DNA of 64,000 bases from Pseudomonas alcaligenes (GCF_041729615.1 NZ_CP154874.1:1803001-1867000), one strand, 5' to 3'. Shown: positions 48,806 to 62,962, counted from the first letter of the stretch. Made by a program: numbers and translations. The notes: generated by a model from the sequence alone, not told the origin.

Positions 48806-48818
48806 CTCAGTTCCCCTA

Positions 48819-49454
48819 TTAACCGCGAGCTTTGACAGCCGGACGCACCAGCACGTCGCCACCGGTAGCGCCCGGAACGGCACCCTTGACCAGCAGCAGG
48901 TTACGCTCGGCGTCGACACGGACCACTTCCAGGGACTGTACGGTCACGCGCTCGGCGCCAAGATGACCGGACATTTTCTTGCCCTTGAATACACGACCAG
49001 GAGTCTGGCACTGGCCGATGGAGCCCGGAGCGCGGTGGGAAACGGAGTTACCGTGGGTATTGTCCTGACCGCGGAAGTTCCAGCGCTTGATGGTACCGGC
49101 ATAGCCTTTACCCTTGGACTCGCCGGTAACGTCTACCAGCTGGCCAGCTTGGAACAGTTCGGCAGTGATCTGATCGCCAGCCTGGTACTCGCCTTCTTCC
49201 AGGCGGAATTCCCAGACGCCACGACCAGCAGCGACATTAGCTTTGGCGAAGTGACCGGCCTGAGCCTTGGTAACGCGGGAAGCACGACGCTCGCCCACGG
49301 TTACCTGCACAGCGCGGTAGCCATCGCTTTCTTCGGATTTGAACTGGGTGACGCGATTCGGCTCGATCTCGATGACCGTGACCGGAATGGAGACACCTTC
49401 TTCGGTGAAAATGCGGGTCATGCCGCACTTACGACCGACTACACCAATAGTCAT
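48819..49454 (-). CDS. rplC: Ribosomal protein L3
   Basis: A 211-residue early-assembly protein near the peptidyltransferase centre, with [20 protein letters not shown] at the start and the loop region [20 protein letters not shown], whose glutamine is methylated by PrmB in relatives. Start 49454 is chosen from the conserved N-terminus. Confidence 0.98.
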   Translation of the reverse strand: MTIGVVGRKCGMTRIFTEEGVSIPVTVIEIEPNRVTQFKSEESDGYRAVQVTVGERRASRVTKAQAGHFAKANVAAGRGVWEFRLEEGEYQAGDQITAELFQAGQLVDVTGESKGKGYAGTIKRWNFRGQDNTHGNSVSHRAPGSIGQCQTPGRVFKGKKMSGHLGAERVTVQSLEVVRVDAERNLLLVKGAVPGATGGDVLVRPAVKARG

Positions 49455-49537
49455 GTTGTAAACCTCATGAGTGTACGGGGCTTTCACCCGCTATGGCCGC
49501 CCATTTCAGAGCGTTACACGACTAAAACCGCCAGGTT

Positions 49538-49849
49538 TTAGCCGAGGCTGATCTGCACTTCCACGCCTGCCGCAAGGTCGAGCTTCATCAGCGCGTCGAC
49601 GGTTTTATCCGTCGGCTGGACGATGTCCAGCACACGCTTGTGGGTACGAATTTCGTACTGATCACGCGCGTCTTTGTTGACGTGCGGAGAGATCAGAACG
49701 GTGTACCGCTCTTTGCGAGTAGGCAGAGGAATAGGACCACGCACCTGAGCACCAGTACGTTTCGCGGTTTCCACGATTTCCTGGGTGGATTGATCGATCA
49801 GGCGATGGTCAAAAGCCTTCAACCGAATACGGATTTGTTGGTTCTGCAT
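49538..49849 (-). CDS. rpsJ: Ribosomal protein S10
   Basis: A 103-residue 30S head protein that, as NusE, also joins transcription antitermination complexes with NusB. Start [23 protein letters not shown] lies just upstream. It is the first gene of the S10 operon, with its own promoter about 66-94 bases upstream after the tufA terminator. Confidence 0.98.
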   Translation of the reverse strand: MQNQQIRIRLKAFDHRLIDQSTQEIVETAKRTGAQVRGPIPLPTRKERYTVLISPHVNKDARDQYEIRTHKRVLDIVQPTDKTVDALMKLDLAAGVEVQISLG

Positions 49850-49914
49850 TTTGACCTCAGACTCTATCTCTGCTTTCCCCAACGGACGGACTACGCCCGT
49901 TAAAAGGAGGCGTG

Positions 49915-49943
49915 ATTGTACGGATGCCCCCGGGGGGTGTCAA
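49915..49943 (-). promoter_or_regulatory. Promoter of the S10 operon
   Basis: Minus-strand TTGACA (49938-49943, perfect -35), 17-base spacer, TACAAT (49915-49920). Transcription would start near 49908, giving a leader of about 59 bases. The spacer itself is a C6/G5 run. Confidence 0.85.
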
Positions 49944-49955
49944 CTTTTAACCAAT

Positions 49956-49985
49956 CAAAAGAAAAGGGCCCCGAAGGGCCCCTTT
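49956..49985 (-). terminator. Terminator of tufA
   Basis: Minus strand GGGCCC-TTCG-GGGCCC with flanking A/T pairing and a TTTTCTTTTG tail. The UUCG tetraloop makes it a very stable intrinsic terminator. It lies about 16 bases past the tufA stop. Confidence 0.9.
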
Positions 49986-50001
49986 CTCCAGCAGTCGTCG
50001 A

Positions 50002-51195
50002 TTACTCGATGACCTTGGCAACCACGCCGGCGCCAACGGTACGGCCGCCTTCGCGAATCGCGAAACGCAGGCCGTCGTCCATAGCGATCGGCTTGATCAG
50101 GGTAACAACCATCTTGATGTTGTCGCCCGGCATTACCATCTCAACGCCTTCCGGCAGTTCGCACGAACCGGTCACGTCGGTGGTACGGAAGTAGAACTGC
50201 GGACGGTAGCCCTTGAAGAACGGGGTGTGACGACCGCCTTCTTCTTTGGACAGCACGTACACTTCGGCTTCGAACTTGGTGTGCGGCTTGATGGTGCCCG
50301 GCTTGGCCAGAACCTGGCCACGCTCGACTTCATCACGCTTGGTGCCGCGCAGCAGCACGCCGCAGTTCTCGCCGGCACGACCTTCGTCGAGCAGCTTGCG
50401 GAACATTTCCACGCCGGTGCAGGTGGTCTTGGTGGTCGGACGCAGACCGACGATCTCGATCTCTTCCTGAACCTTGACGATACCGCGCTCGACACGACCG
50501 GTAACCACGGTGCCGCGACCGGAGATCGAGAACACGTCTTCGATCGGCATCAGGAACGGCATATCGATGGCACGAACCGGCTCCGGAATGTAGGAGTCCA
50601 GGGTCTCGACCAGCTTCTTGACAGCGGTGGTACCCATCTCGTTGTCGTCCTGGCCGTTCAGAGCCATCAGAGCGGAACCGATGACGATCGGGGTGTCATC
50701 ACCCGGGAAGTCATAGGTGCTCAGCAGGTCGCGAACTTCCATCTCGACCAGTTCCAGCAGCTCGGCGTCGTCAACCATGTCGGCCTTGTTCAGGAACACG
50801 ACGATGTAGGGAACACCTACCTGACGGGACAGCAGGATGTGCTCGCGGGTCTGCGGCATGGGGCCGTCGGCAGCCGAACACACCAGGATCGCGCCGTCCA
50901 TCTGGGCAGCACCGGTGATCATGTTCTTCACGTAGTCGGCGTGGCCCGGGCAGTCAACGTGCGCGTAGTGACGCACGGCCGAGTCGTACTCAACGTGAGC
51001 GGTGTTGATGGTGATACCACGAGCCTTCTCTTCCGGAGCCGAGTCGATCTTGTCGAACTCGACCTTGGCCGAACCGAACACTTCGGAGCAGACGCGAGTC
51101 AGAGCAGCGGTCAGAGTGGTTTTACCGTGGTCAACGTGACCGATGGTGCCAACGTTGACGTGCGGTTTGTTACGTTCGAATTTTTCCTTAGCCAC
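50002..51195 (-). CDS. tufA: Elongation factor Tu
   Basis: A 397-residue GTPase that delivers aminoacyl-tRNA. Motifs: GHVDHGKTT (P-loop), [17 protein letters not shown]. Translation starts with GTG (51195). It is the last gene of the str operon, 30 bases after fusA, and ends at a strong terminator. Its place between fusA and rpsJ identifies it as the tufA copy; a second tuf would lie outside the window. Confidence 0.98.
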   Translation of the reverse strand: MAKEKFERNKPHVNVGTIGHVDHGKTTLTAALTRVCSEVFGSAKVEFDKIDSAPEEKARGITINTAHVEYDSAVRHYAHVDCPGHADYVKNMITGAAQMDGAILVCSAADGPMPQTREHILLSRQVGVPYIVVFLNKADMVDDAELLELVEMEVRDLLSTYDFPGDDTPIVIGSALMALNGQDDNEMGTTAVKKLVETLDSYIPEPVRAIDMPFLMPIEDVFSISGRGTVVTGRVERGIVKVQEEIEIVGLRPTTKTTCTGVEMFRKLLDEGRAGENCGVLLRGTKRDEVERGQVLAKPGTIKPHTKFEAEVYVLSKEEGGRHTPFFKGYRPQFYFRTTDVTGSCELPEGVEMVMPGDNIKMVVTLIKPIAMDDGLRFAIREGGRTVGAGVVAKVIE

Positions 51196-51225
51196 GACAG
51201 TAAACCTCTTACTTAAAGGGCGGGA

Positions 51226-53361
<2,136 letters not shown>

Positions 53362-53391
53362 AAAGCCCTCGCAAAAGAATGGATGCCGTGA

Positions 53392-53862
53392 TTAGAAGCG
53401 GTAGTGCGAGAACGCTTTGTTGGCTTCGGCCATGCGGTGCACGTCTTCACGCTTCTTGACGGCGGCGCCTTTGCCTTCGAAGGCGTCCAGCAGCTCACCA
53501 GCCAGGCGCAGAGCCATGGACTTCTCACCACGCTTGCGCGCACTTTCCACCAGCCAGCGCATGGCCAGCGCATTACGGCGGGACGGACGAACTTCGACCG
53601 GAACCTGGTAGGTAGCACCGCCTACACGGCGGGACTTGACTTCGACCAGCGGAGCGATGGCGTCGAGAGCTTTCTCGAAGACTTCCAGGGGGTCGGTGTT
53701 CTTGCGGGTCTTGACGGTATCCAGAGCACCATAAACGATGCGCTCGGCAACGGCCTTCTTGCCGCTTTCCATCACGTGGTTCATGAATTTGGCGAGAATC
53801 AGGCTTCCGTATTTCGGATCGTCCAGAATCTCACGCTTAGCTGCTACACGACGTCTTGGCAT
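53392..53862 (-). CDS. rpsG: Ribosomal protein S7
   Basis: A 156-residue 30S head protein that nucleates the 3' domain of 16S rRNA. Start [19 protein letters not shown]. In E. coli S7 represses the str operon via the rpsL-rpsG intercistronic region; here that region is 104 bases with a U-rich stretch but no obvious terminator. Confidence 0.98.
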   Translation of the reverse strand: MPRRRVAAKREILDDPKYGSLILAKFMNHVMESGKKAVAERIVYGALDTVKTRKNTDPLEVFEKALDAIAPLVEVKSRRVGGATYQVPVEVRPSRRNALAMRWLVESARKRGEKSMALRLAGELLDAFEGKGAAVKKREDVHRMAEANKAFSHYRF

Positions 53863-53966
53863 GATAAGCCCTCAAACGGTCTTCAGGTTAGCCCGGGACC
53901 ATAACCAGTTGATTACGCCCGACCTTACTCTTATCGACTCAATAAAAAGAAAAAGGGTGCACCGAA

Positions 53967-54338
53967 TTACTTCGGACGCTTGGTACCGTACTTGGAACGA
54001 CCCTGCTTACGGTCTTTGACACCGGTGGTGTCCAGCGAGCCGCGCACGGTGTGGTAACGCACACCCGGGAGGTCTTTTACACGACCGCCGCGGATCAGCA
54101 CTACGCTGTGCTCCTGCAGGTTGTGACCTTCACCGCCGATGTAGGAGGTGACTTCGAAACCGTTGGTCAGACGAACACGGCACACTTTACGCAGTGCGGA
54201 GTTCGGTTTCTTCGGCGTGGTGGTGTACACGCGAGTGCACACGCCACGACGCTGCGGGCAGTTCTGCAGCGCAGGCACGTCGCTCTTCTCGACGAGACGC
54301 TTGCGCGGCTGGCGTACCAGCTGGTTGATAGTTGCCAT
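53967..54338 (-). CDS. rpsL: Ribosomal protein S12
   Basis: A 123-residue decoding-centre protein. Streptomycin-resistance positions are wild-type: lysine in [11 protein letters not shown] (position 43) and lysine in GGRVKDLPG (position 88). It is the first gene of the str operon with its own promoter and a strongly folded leader that includes a terminator-like hairpin. Confidence 0.98.
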   Translation of the reverse strand: MATINQLVRQPRKRLVEKSDVPALQNCPQRRGVCTRVYTTTPKKPNSALRKVCRVRLTNGFEVTSYIGGEGHNLQEHSVVLIRGGRVKDLPGVRYHTVRGSLDTTGVKDRKQGRSKYGTKRPK

Positions 54339-54372
54339 CTATAAGCTCCACTGTTGTCTTTCGACGCTATTG

Positions 54373-54417
54373 CCCTAAAGCAAAATGGCAGAGCCAAGCG
54401 CCCTGCCAAATTTAGGG
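54373..54417 (-). promoter_or_regulatory. Nested hairpin / attenuator-like element in the rpsL leader
   Basis: Inner 9-bp stem TGGCAGAGC (54386-54394) with GCCCTGCCA (54400-54408), one G-U pair, followed on the minus strand by TTTTGCTTT. An outer 7-bp stem CCCTAAA (54373-54379) with TTTAGGG (54411-54417) encloses it. The predicted transcript starts just before the outer arm. Confidence 0.55.
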
Positions 54418-54424
54418 GTGCATG

Positions 54425-54453
54425 AGTCTAAAGAGACTCACCGCCCCAGTCAA
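54425..54453 (-). promoter_or_regulatory. Promoter of the str operon (rpsL)
   Basis: Minus-strand TTGACT (54448-54453), 17-base spacer, TAGACT (54425-54430). The -10 lies inside the inverted repeat GAGTCT/AGACTC (54424-54439). Start of transcription expected near 54418. Confidence 0.78.
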
Positions 54454-54487
54454 GACGAAGCCCCGGACGATCGCTCGACCGGGGCTT
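54454..54487 (-). terminator. Terminator of rpoC
   Basis: Perfect 9-bp stem AAGCCCCGG (54458-54466) and CCGGGGCTT (54479-54487) with a 12-base loop that includes CGATCG. The tail CGTCTTG is poor in T, so efficiency is uncertain. Lies a few bases past the rpoC stop. Confidence 0.65.
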
Positions 54488-54493
54488 GCCTTA

Positions 54494-57400
54494 TCAGCTG
54501 CCGCTGGAGTTCAGCGCCTCGGTCAGCGCCGCTTCCACTTCGCTGGCGCTCACGCGCTGCGGCTTGTCGGCGTCACGCTTGCGCTTGCGCTCGCTGTGGT
54601 AGGCCAGACCGGTACCGGCCGGGATCAGACGACCCACCACGACGTTCTCCTTCAGGCCGCGCAGGTAGTCGCGCTTGCCGGTCACGGCCGCTTCGGTCAG
54701 CACGCGGGTGGTTTCCTGGAAGGAAGCCGCGGAGATGAACGACTCGGTGGACAGCGAGGCCTTGGTGATACCCAGCAGGACGCGCTCGAACTTGGCGATA
54801 AACTTGTCTTCGCTCGCCAGCTGCTCGTTCTCCTCCAACACCTGGGTCAGCTCCATCTGGTCGCCCTTGATGAAGCTGGAGTCGCCGGACTCGGTGATCT
54901 CGACCTTGCGCAGCATCTGACGCAGGATGGTCTCGATGTGCTTGTCGTTGATCTTCACGCCCTGCAGGCGGTACACGTCCTGAATCTCGTTGACGATGTA
55001 CTTGGCCAGCGCGCTGACACCCAGCAGGCGCAGGATGTCGTGCGGGTTGCTCGGGCCGTCGGAGATCACTTCGCCCTTGTTGACCTGCTCACCCTCGAAC
55101 ACGTTCAGGTGGCGCCACTTCGGAATCAGCTCCTCGTACGGATCGCTGCCATCGGTCGGAGTGATGACCAGACGGCGCTTGCCCTTGGTCTCCTTGCCGA
55201 AGCTAATGGTGCCGCTGATTTCCGCCAGGATCGACGGCTCCTTCGGACGACGAGCTTCGAACAGGTCGGCCACGCGCGGCAGACCACCGGTGATGTCGCG
55301 GGTCTTCGAGGTTTCCTGCGGGATACGCGCGATGACGTCACCGACACCGATCTGCGCACCGTCGGCCACACCGACCAGGGCGTTGGCCGGCAGGAAGTAC
55401 TGGGCAGGAACGTCGGTACCCGGCAGCAGCAGTTCCTTGCCATTGGCGTCGACCATCTTGATCGCCGGACGGATGTCCTTGCCAGCAGCCGGACGATCCT
55501 TCGGATCGAGGACTTCGATGTTGGTCAGACCGGTCAGTTCGTCGGTCTGGCGCTTGATGGTGATGCCCTCCTCCATGCCGACGAAGGTCACGGTACCCTT
55601 CATTTCGGTCACGATCGGGTGGGTGTGCGGGTCCCACTTGGCGACGATGGCGCCAGCTTCGACCTTGTCGCCCTCCTTCACCGAGATCACGGCGCCGTAC
55701 GGCAGCTTGTAGCGCTCGCGCTCGCGACCGAACTCGTCGGCCACGGCCAGCTCGCCGGAACGCGACACGGCCACCAGGTTGCCGTCGGCGCGCTCGACGT
55801 GCTTCAGGTTGTGCAGGCGGATCGCGCCACCGTTCTTCACCTGGACGTTGTCGGCAGCCGAGGTACGCGAAGCCGCACCACCGATGTGGAAGGTACGCAT
55901 GGTCAGCTGGGTACCCGGCTCACCGATGGACTGGGCGGCGATGACGCCGACCGCTTCACCGATGTTGACCTGGTGACCACGGGCCAGATCGCGACCGTAG
56001 CACTTGGCACAGATGCCGTAGCGGGTTTCGCAGGTGATCGGCGAACGCACGACCACTTCGTCGATGCTGTTGCGCTCGATGAACTCGACCCACTTCTCGT
56101 CGACCAGGGTGCCGGCCGGGACGATGATCTCGTCGCTGCCCGGCTTCGGCACGTCCTTGGCGATCACGCGGCCGAGGACGCGCTCACCGAGCGGCTCGAC
56201 CACGTCGCCGCCTTCGATGTGCGGAGTCATCAGCAGACCGTGTTCGGTGCCGCAGTCGACTTCGGTCACCACCAGGTCCTGGGCCACGTCGACCAGACGA
56301 CGGGTCAGGTAACCGGAGTTCGCGGTCTTCAGTGCGGTATCCGCCAGACCTTTACGCGCACCGTGAGTGGAGATGAAGTACTGCAGTACGTTCAGGCCTT
56401 CACGGAAGTTCGCGGTGATCGGGGTCTCGATGATGGAGCCGTCCGGCTTGGCCATCAGGCCACGCATACCGGCCAGCTGACGGATCTGGGCGGCGCTACC
56501 ACGCGCACCGGAGTCCGCCATCATGTACATGGAGTTGAAGGACTCCTGCTCGACTTCCTTGCCCTCGCGGTCGATGACCTTCTCTTTCGAGAGGTTGGCC
56601 ATCATCGCCTTGGACACTTCGTCGTTGGCCTTGGACCAGAGGTCGATCACCTTGTTGTACTTCTCGCCCTGGGTTACCAGGCCGGAGGCGTACTGCGATT
56701 CGATTTCCTTCACTTCCTCGGTGGCGGCGTCGATGATACGCGCCTTCTCGTCCGGGATGACGAAGTCGTTCACGCCGATCGACACACCGGAGATGGTCGA
56801 GTAGGCGAAACCGGTGTACATCAGCTGGTCGGCGAAGATCACGGTGTCCTTCAGACCCACGGTGCGGTAGCACTGGTTGATCAGCTTGGAGATCGCCTTC
56901 TTCTTCATCGACTGGTTGACCACGTCATAGGACAGGCCGGCCGGGACGATCTGGAACAGCAGGGCACGGCCGACGGTGGTGTCGACGATGCGGGTGTTCT
57001 TGACCAGGCTGCCGTCCTTCTGCTTGACGGTCTCGTTGATGCGCACCTTGACCTTGGCGTGCAGCGAGGCCTCGCCGGCGCGGAACACACGGTCGACTTC
57101 CTGCAGGTCGGCGAACACGCGACCTTCGCCCTTGGCGTTAACGGCTTCACGGGTCATGTAGTACAGACCCAGAACCACGTCCTGCGACGGCACGATGATC
57201 GGCTCGCCGTTGGCGGGCGACAGCACGTTGTTGGTCGACATCATCAGCGCGCGGGCTTCCAGCTGGGCCTCGAGGGTCAGCGGGACGTGCACGGCCATCT
57301 GGTCACCGTCGAAGTCGGCGTTGTACGCGGCGCAGACCAGCGGGTGCAGCTGGATGGCTTTACCTTCGATCAGTACCGGTTCGAACGCCTGGATGCCCAG

Positions 57401-58693
57401 ACGGTGCAGGGTCGGTGCGCGGTTGAGCAGCACGGGATGTTCGCGGATGACTTCGGCGAGAACGTCCCAGACCTCGGGCAGTTCGCGCTCGACCATCTTC
57501 TTGGCCGCCTTGATGGTGGTGGCCATGCCGCGGGCTTCGAGCTTGCCGAAAATGAACGGCTTGAACAGCTCGAGGGCCATCTTCTTCGGCAGACCGCACT
57601 GGTGCAGACGCAGGGTCGGGCCCACGGTGATCACGGAACGACCGGAGTAGTCCACGCGCTTACCGAGCAGGTTCTGACGGAAGCGACCTTGCTTACCTTT
57701 GATCATGTCGGCCAGCGACTTCAGCGGACGCTTGTTCGAGCCGGTGATGGCGCGACCGCGACGGCCGTTGTCCAGCAGGGCGTCGACCGCTTCCTGCAGC
57801 ATGCGCTTTTCGTTGCGCACGATGATGTCCGGCGCAGCCAGGTCGAGCAGGCGCTTCAGGCGGTTGTTACGGTTGATCACGCGACGGTACAGATCGTTCA
57901 GATCGGAAGTCGCGAAGCGGCCGCCATCCAGAGGAACCAGCGGACGCAGGTCCGGCGGCAGTACCGGCAGAACGGTCAGGACCATCCACTCCGGGTGGTT
58001 GCCGGAGTCCTTGAAGGCTTCCATCAGCTTCAGGCGCTTGGACAGCTTCTTGATCTTGGTCTCGGAGTTGGTCTGCGGGATTTCCTCGCGCAGGCGGCCG
58101 ATCTCGTGATCCAGGTCGATGGCATTGAGCAGCTCGCGCACGGCCTCGGCGCCCATGCGCGCGTCGAAGTCGTCACCGAACTCTTCGAGGGCTTCGAAGT
58201 ACTGCTCGTCGTTCAGCAGCTGGCCCTTCTCCAGGGTGGTCATGCCCGGGTCGATCACCACGTAGCTCTCGAAATAGAGCACGCGCTCGATGTCACGCAG
58301 GGTCATGTCCAGCAGCAGGCCGATACGGGACGGCAGCGACTTCAGGAACCAGATGTGGGCGACCGGCGAGGCCAGTTCGATGTGCGCCATGCGCTCACGA
58401 CGGACCTTGGCCAGGGCCACTTCCACGCCGCACTTCTCGCAGATCACGCCGCGGTGCTTGAGGCGCTTGTACTTACCGCACAGGCACTCGTAGTCCTTCA
58501 CCGGGCCGAAGATCTTGGCGCAGAACAGGCCATCGCGCTCCGGCTTGAAGGTACGGTAGTTGATGGTCTCCGGCTTCTTCACTTCACCGAAGGACCAGGA
58601 GCGGATCATCTCGGGCGAGGCCAGGCCAATACGGATGGCATCGAACTCTTCGATTTGACCCTGGTTTTTCAACAGATTCAGCAAGTCTTTCAA
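54494..58693 (-). CDS. rpoC: RNA polymerase beta' subunit
   Basis: A 1399-residue catalytic subunit. N-terminal zinc cluster [20 protein letters not shown], active-site NADFDGD binding Mg2+, second zinc cluster [15 protein letters not shown], and trigger loop region [11 protein letters not shown]. The start is TTG (58693), with AGGAGG about 7 bases upstream; no closer ATG or GTG fits the conserved N-terminus [10 protein letters not shown]. It follows rpoB by 56 bases containing a perfect 12-bp stem. Confidence 0.99.
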   Translation of the reverse strand: MKDLLNLLKNQGQIEEFDAIRIGLASPEMIRSWSFGEVKKPETINYRTFKPERDGLFCAKIFGPVKDYECLCGKYKRLKHRGVICEKCGVEVALAKVRRERMAHIELASPVAHIWFLKSLPSRIGLLLDMTLRDIERVLYFESYVVIDPGMTTLEKGQLLNDEQYFEALEEFGDDFDARMGAEAVRELLNAIDLDHEIGRLREEIPQTNSETKIKKLSKRLKLMEAFKDSGNHPEWMVLTVLPVLPPDLRPLVPLDGGRFATSDLNDLYRRVINRNNRLKRLLDLAAPDIIVRNEKRMLQEAVDALLDNGRRGRAITGSNKRPLKSLADMIKGKQGRFRQNLLGKRVDYSGRSVITVGPTLRLHQCGLPKKMALELFKPFIFGKLEARGMATTIKAAKKMVERELPEVWDVLAEVIREHPVLLNRAPTLHRLGIQAFEPVLIEGKAIQLHPLVCAAYNADFDGDQMAVHVPLTLEAQLEARALMMSTNNVLSPANGEPIIVPSQDVVLGLYYMTREAVNAKGEGRVFADLQEVDRVFRAGEASLHAKVKVRINETVKQKDGSLVKNTRIVDTTVGRALLFQIVPAGLSYDVVNQSMKKKAISKLINQCYRTVGLKDTVIFADQLMYTGFAYSTISGVSIGVNDFVIPDEKARIIDAATEEVKEIESQYASGLVTQGEKYNKVIDLWSKANDEVSKAMMANLSKEKVIDREGKEVEQESFNSMYMMADSGARGSAAQIRQLAGMRGLMAKPDGSIIETPITANFREGLNVLQYFISTHGARKGLADTALKTANSGYLTRRLVDVAQDLVVTEVDCGTEHGLLMTPHIEGGDVVEPLGERVLGRVIAKDVPKPGSDEIIVPAGTLVDEKWVEFIERNSIDEVVVRSPITCETRYGICAKCYGRDLARGHQVNIGEAVGVIAAQSIGEPGTQLTMRTFHIGGAASRTSAADNVQVKNGGAIRLHNLKHVERADGNLVAVSRSGELAVADEFGRERERYKLPYGAVISVKEGDKVEAGAIVAKWDPHTHPIVTEMKGTVTFVGMEEGITIKRQTDELTGLTNIEVLDPKDRPAAGKDIRPAIKMVDANGKELLLPGTDVPAQYFLPANALVGVADGAQIGVGDVIARIPQETSKTRDITGGLPRVADLFEARRPKEPSILAEISGTISFGKETKGKRRLVITPTDGSDPYEELIPKWRHLNVFEGEQVNKGEVISDGPSNPHDILRLLGVSALAKYIVNEIQDVYRLQGVKINDKHIETILRQMLRKVEITESGDSSFIKGDQMELTQVLEENEQLASEDKFIAKFERVLLGITKASLSTESFISAASFQETTRVLTEAAVTGKRDYLRGLKENVVVGRLIPAGTGLAYHSERKRKRDADKPQRVSASEVEAALTEALNSSGS

Positions 58694-58712
58694 GGCCTTT
58701 CCTCCTCACAGA

Positions 58713-58744
58713 CTTGCTGCGGCCGGCGATGCGGCCGCAGCAAG
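58713..58744 (-). repeat. Perfect 12-bp inverted repeat between rpoB and rpoC
   Basis: CTTGCTGCGGCC (58713-58724) and GGCCGCAGCAAG (58733-58744), 8-base loop. No T-tract follows, so it is more likely an RNA processing or stability element than a terminator. It sits just upstream of the rpoC ribosome site. Confidence 0.7.
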
Positions 58745-58749
58745 GCGTG

Positions 58750-61700
58750 TTATTCGGTTTCCAGTTCGATGTCGATACCGAGCGAGCGGATCTCTTTGAT
58801 CAGCACGTTGAAGGACTCGGGCATGCCGGCCTCCATGCGGTGATCGCCGTCCACGATGTTCTTGTACATCTTGGTCCGGCCGTTCACGTCGTCCGACTTC
58901 ACGGTCAGCATTTCCTGCAGGGTGTAGGCGGCGCCGTAGGCTTCCAGCGCCCAGACCTCCATCTCACCGAAGCGCTGACCACCGAACTGCGCCTTACCAC
59001 CCAGCGGCTGCTGGGTAACCAGGCTGTAGGAACCGGTGGAACGGGCGTGCATCTTGTCGTCGACCAGGTGGTTCAGCTTGAGCATGTACATGTAGCCGAC
59101 GGTGGTCGGACGCTCGAACTGGTTACCGGTACGACCGTCGAACAGGCGCATCTGGCCGCTTTCCGGCAGATCGGCCAGCTTCAGCATGGCCTTGATCTCG
59201 GTTTCCTTGGCACCGTCGAACACGGCGGTAGCCATCGGCACGCCGCCTTTCAGGTTCTTCGCCAGCTCGAGAATCTCGGCGTCGGAGAACTCGTCGAGGT
59301 TTTCCTGACGGCCACCGATCTCGTTGTAGATCTCGTTGAGGAACTTGCGCAGCTCGGCGATCTTGCGCTGCTCTTCGAGCATGCGGTTGATCTTCTCGCC
59401 CAGGCCCTTGGCCGCCAGGCCCAGGTGGGTTTCGAGGATCTGCCCGACGTTCATACGCGAAGGTACGCCCAGCGGGTTCAGGACGATGTCGACCGGAGTA
59501 CCGTTGGCGTCGTGCGGCATGTCTTCGACCGGCATGATCACCGAGACCACACCCTTGTTACCGTGACGGCCGGCCATCTTGTCGCCCGGCTGGATGCGGC
59601 GCTTGATGGCCAGGTAGACCTTGACGATCTTCAGTACGCCCGGCGCCAGGTCGTCGCCCTGCTGCAGCTTGCGCTTCTTGTCTTCGAACTTGTCGTCGAG
59701 CATCTGGCGACGGTCGCTGATATAGGCCTGGGCCTTTTCCAGCTGCTCGTTGAGAGCGTCGTCGGCCATGCGCAGTTTGAACCACTGGCCGCGCTCCAGA
59801 CCGTCCAGGTACTCGTCGGTGATCACGGCACCCTTCTTCAGGCCGGCGCCGCCTTCAGCCTTGGCACCGACCAGGGCGGAACGCAGACGCTCGAAGGTGG
59901 CGCCTTCGACGATGCGGAACTCCTCGTTGAGGTCCTTGCGGATCTCGTCGAGCTGCTGCTTCTCGATGGCCAGGGCGCGGCTGTCGCGCTCCACGCCGTC
60001 ACGGGTGAACACCTGCACGTCGATGACGGTGCCCTTGGTGCCGGTCGGCACGCGCAGGGAGGTGTCCTTCACGTCGGACGCCTTCTCACCGAAGATCGCA
60101 CGCAGCAGCTTCTCTTCCGGAGTCAGCTGGGTCTCGCCCTTCGGGGTGACCTTGCCGACCAGGATGTCGCCGGCCATGACTTCGGCGCCGACGTAGACGA
60201 TACCGGCCTCGTCCAGCTTGTTCAGCGCGGCCTCACCGACGTTCGGGATGTCCGCGGTGATTTCCTCTGGGCCGAGCTTGGTGTCACGCGCCACACAGGT
60301 CAGTTCCTGGATGTGGATGGTGGTGAAGCGGTCTTCCTGGACCACGCGCTCGGACAGGCAGATGGAGTCTTCGAAGTTGAAGCCGTTCCACGGCATGAAC
60401 GCCACGCGCATGTTCTGGCCCAGCGCCAGTTCACCCATGTCGGTGGACGGGCCGTCGGCCATGATGTCACCGCGCGAAACCACGTCACCCTTGCTCACCA
60501 GCGGACGCTGGTTGATGCAGGTGTTCTGGTTGGAGCGGGTGTACTTGGTCAGGTTGTAGATGTCGACGCCGGCTTCGCCAGTTTCGACTTCGTCATCGGC
60601 CACACGCACCACGATACGGCTGGCGTCGACCGAGTCGATCACGCCGCCACGACGGGCCACGACGCAGACGCCGGAGTCACGGGCGACGTTGCGCTCCATG
60701 CCGGTACCGACCAGGGGCTTGTCGGCACGCAGGGTCGGCACGGCCTGACGCTGCATGTTCGAACCCATGAGTGCACGGTTGGCGTCGTCGTGCTCGAGGA
60801 ACGGAATCAGCGAGGCAGCGACGGAGACGACCTGCTTCGGCGACACGTCCATCAGGGTCACGTCTTCCGGCGCCTTGACGGTGAACTCGTTGAGGTGACG
60901 TACGTTCACCAGCTCGTCGACCAGCTGGCCCTTGGCGTTCATGGTCGCCGAAGCCTGGGCGATCACGTGATCGGCCTCTTCGATGGCGGACAGGAACACG
61001 ATCTCGTCGGTGACCTGGGTGTCCTTCACCACGCGGTACGGGCTTTCCAGGAAGCCGTACTGGTTGGTGCGGGCATAGGCGGCCAGCGAGTTGATCAGGC
61101 CGATGTTCGGACCTTCAGGGGTCTCGATCGGGCACACGCGACCGTAGTGGGTCGGGTGTACGTCGCGGACTTCGAAGCCGGCGCGCTCGCGGGTCAGACC
61201 GCCTGGGCCGAGTGCGGAGACGCGGCGCTTGTGGGTGATCTCGGAGAGCGGGTTGTTCTGGTCCATGAACTGCGAGAGCTGGCTGGAACCGAAGAACTCC
61301 TTCACCGCCGCCGCAACCGGCTTGGCGTTGATCAGGTCCTGCGGCATCAGGCCTTCGCTCTCGGCCATCGACAGACGCTCTTTGACGGCACGCTCGACGC
61401 GGACCAGACCGACGCGGAACTGGTTCTCGGCCATCTCGCCGACGCAACGTACGCGACGGTTACCCAGGTGGTCGATGTCGTCGACGATGCCCTTGCCGTT
61501 ACGGATGTCGACCAGGGTCTTCAGCACGTCGACGATGTCCTCTTTGGACAGCACGCCGGAGCCTTCGATCTCGGTACGACCGATACGACGGTTGAACTTC
61601 ATGCGGCCGACGGCGGACAGGTCGTAACGCTCGGCGCTGAAGAACAGGTTGTTGAACAGGGTCTCGGCGGCATCCTTGGTCGGCGGCTCGCCCGGACGCA

Positions 61701-62823
61701 TCATGCGGTAGATCTCGACCAGGGCTTCCAGCTGGTTGCCGGTGGAATCGATCTTCAGGGTGTCGGAGATGAACGGACCGCAGTCGATGTCGTTGGTGTA
61801 CAGGGTCTCGATGCGGACCACCTGGGCCTTGACGATCTTGGCCAGCAGGTCGACGGTCAGCTCGGTGTTGCACTCGGCAACGATCTCGCCGGTGGCCGGA
61901 TGGACGATGGCCTTGGCGGTGGTGCGACCCAGCACGTAGTCGAGCGGAACTTCCAGCTCCTTGATGCCGGCCTTGTCGATCTGGTTGATGTGGCGCGCGG
62001 TGATACGGCGGCCCTGCTCAACGATGACCTTGCCTTTCTCGTCCTTGATGTCGAACGCGGCGATCTCGCCACGCAGACGCGACGGCACCAGTTCCAGGCT
62101 GAGGTTCTCGCCCTTCACGTGGAACACGTTGGTGGCATAGAAGGTGTCCAGCACTTCCTCGGTGCTGTAGCCCAGGGCGCGCAGCAGGACGGAGGCCGGC
62201 AGCTTGCGGCGACGGTCGATACGGACGAACACGCAGTCTTTCGGGTCGAACTCGAAGTCCAGCCAGGAGCCGCGGTAGGGGATGATGCGCGCGGAGTAAA
62301 GCAGCTTGCCGGAGCTGTGGGTCTTGCCACGGTCGTGGTCGAAGAACACACCCGGGGAGCGGTGCAGCTGGGAAACGATCACACGCTCGGTACCGTTGAT
62401 GATGAAGGTACCGTTCTCGGTCATGAGCGGAATTTCGCCCATGTACACTTCTTGCTCTTTGATGTCCTTGATCGCCTTGTTCGACGATTCTTTGTCGAAA
62501 ATGATCAGACGGACTTTAACGCGCAGCGGCACGGCGAAGGTCACGCCACGCAGCACGCACTCTTTGACGTCGAACGCGGGCTCGCCCAGGCGGTAGCCGA
62601 CGTACTCCAGAGCGGCGTTGCCGGAGTAGCTGATGATCGGGAATACGGACTTGAAGGCCGCATGCAGGCCAACGTCGCGGAACTGCTCCTTGCTCACTCC
62701 TTGCTGCAGGAATTCGCGATACGAATCCAGCTGGATGGCCAGGAGATAAGGCACATCCATCACGTCCGGCAACTTGCTAAAGTCCTTGCGGATACGTTTT
62801 TTCTCAGTGTATGAGTAAGCCAT
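58750..62823 (-). CDS. rpoB: RNA polymerase beta subunit
   Basis: A 1357-residue catalytic subunit. The rifampicin pocket [20 protein letters not shown] and [11 protein letters not shown] is wild-type, so rifampicin sensitivity is predicted. Other conserved blocks include [18 protein letters not shown] near the active centre. It is separated from rplL by 221 bases with an attenuator and hairpins. Confidence 0.99.
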   Translation of the reverse strand: MAYSYTEKKRIRKDFSKLPDVMDVPYLLAIQLDSYREFLQQGVSKEQFRDVGLHAAFKSVFPIISYSGNAALEYVGYRLGEPAFDVKECVLRGVTFAVPLRVKVRLIIFDKESSNKAIKDIKEQEVYMGEIPLMTENGTFIINGTERVIVSQLHRSPGVFFDHDRGKTHSSGKLLYSARIIPYRGSWLDFEFDPKDCVFVRIDRRRKLPASVLLRALGYSTEEVLDTFYATNVFHVKGENLSLELVPSRLRGEIAAFDIKDEKGKVIVEQGRRITARHINQIDKAGIKELEVPLDYVLGRTTAKAIVHPATGEIVAECNTELTVDLLAKIVKAQVVRIETLYTNDIDCGPFISDTLKIDSTGNQLEALVEIYRMMRPGEPPTKDAAETLFNNLFFSAERYDLSAVGRMKFNRRIGRTEIEGSGVLSKEDIVDVLKTLVDIRNGKGIVDDIDHLGNRRVRCVGEMAENQFRVGLVRVERAVKERLSMAESEGLMPQDLINAKPVAAAVKEFFGSSQLSQFMDQNNPLSEITHKRRVSALGPGGLTRERAGFEVRDVHPTHYGRVCPIETPEGPNIGLINSLAAYARTNQYGFLESPYRVVKDTQVTDEIVFLSAIEEADHVIAQASATMNAKGQLVDELVNVRHLNEFTVKAPEDVTLMDVSPKQVVSVAASLIPFLEHDDANRALMGSNMQRQAVPTLRADKPLVGTGMERNVARDSGVCVVARRGGVIDSVDASRIVVRVADDEVETGEAGVDIYNLTKYTRSNQNTCINQRPLVSKGDVVSRGDIMADGPSTDMGELALGQNMRVAFMPWNGFNFEDSICLSERVVQEDRFTTIHIQELTCVARDTKLGPEEITADIPNVGEAALNKLDEAGIVYVGAEVMAGDILVGKVTPKGETQLTPEEKLLRAIFGEKASDVKDTSLRVPTGTKGTVIDVQVFTRDGVERDSRALAIEKQQLDEIRKDLNEEFRIVEGATFERLRSALVGAKAEGGAGLKKGAVITDEYLDGLERGQWFKLRMADDALNEQLEKAQAYISDRRQMLDDKFEDKKRKLQQGDDLAPGVLKIVKVYLAIKRRIQPGDKMAGRHGNKGVVSVIMPVEDMPHDANGTPVDIVLNPLGVPSRMNVGQILETHLGLAAKGLGEKINRMLEEQRKIAELRKFLNEIYNEIGGRQENLDEFSDAEILELAKNLKGGVPMATAVFDGAKETEIKAMLKLADLPESGQMRLFDGRTGNQFERPTTVGYMYMLKLNHLVDDKMHARSTGSYSLVTQQPLGGKAQFGGQRFGEMEVWALEAYGAAYTLQEMLTVKSDDVNGRTKMYKNIVDGDHRMEAGMPESFNVLIKEIRSLGIDIELETE

Positions 62824-62888
62824 CAGCGTTCCCCAGCTTGGTCACCTGCTTGTTTGGTCGCTGCCGACGGCAACAACCAGAAAATCGT

Positions 62889-62962
62889 GCAAACCCCTCG
62901 GTTTGCGCCGCCCTCGGGCGGGGTTTTCACGCCATGGGCAGCGGCTTTTCGGCCAGCTGCCC
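62889..62962 (-). other. Hairpin array in the rplL-rpoB intergenic RNA
   Basis: Stem GGGCAGC (62936-62942) with GCTGCCC (62956-62962); stem CCGCCC (62908-62913) with GGGCGG (62916-62921); stem GCAAACC (62889-62895) with GGTTTGC (62900-62906). An alternative pairing joins AAACCCC (62891-62897) with GGGGTTT (62920-62926) and excludes the last two. In E. coli this gap carries an RNase III site; equivalence here is inference. Confidence 0.6.

Noticed and set aside
53863..53966. Terminator or promoter between rpsL and rpsG
   Set aside because: A U-rich stretch is present but without a preceding stable stem, and no -10/-35 pair with proper spacing was seen.
54422..62814. Long plus-strand frames opposite rpoC and rpoB
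   Set aside because: Antisense to invariant housekeeping genes; translations show no family features.
62908..62927. Plus-strand terminator (GC stem followed by TTTT)
   Set aside because: No plus-strand gene ends nearby; the same bases are better explained as part of the minus-strand rplL-rpoB hairpin array.
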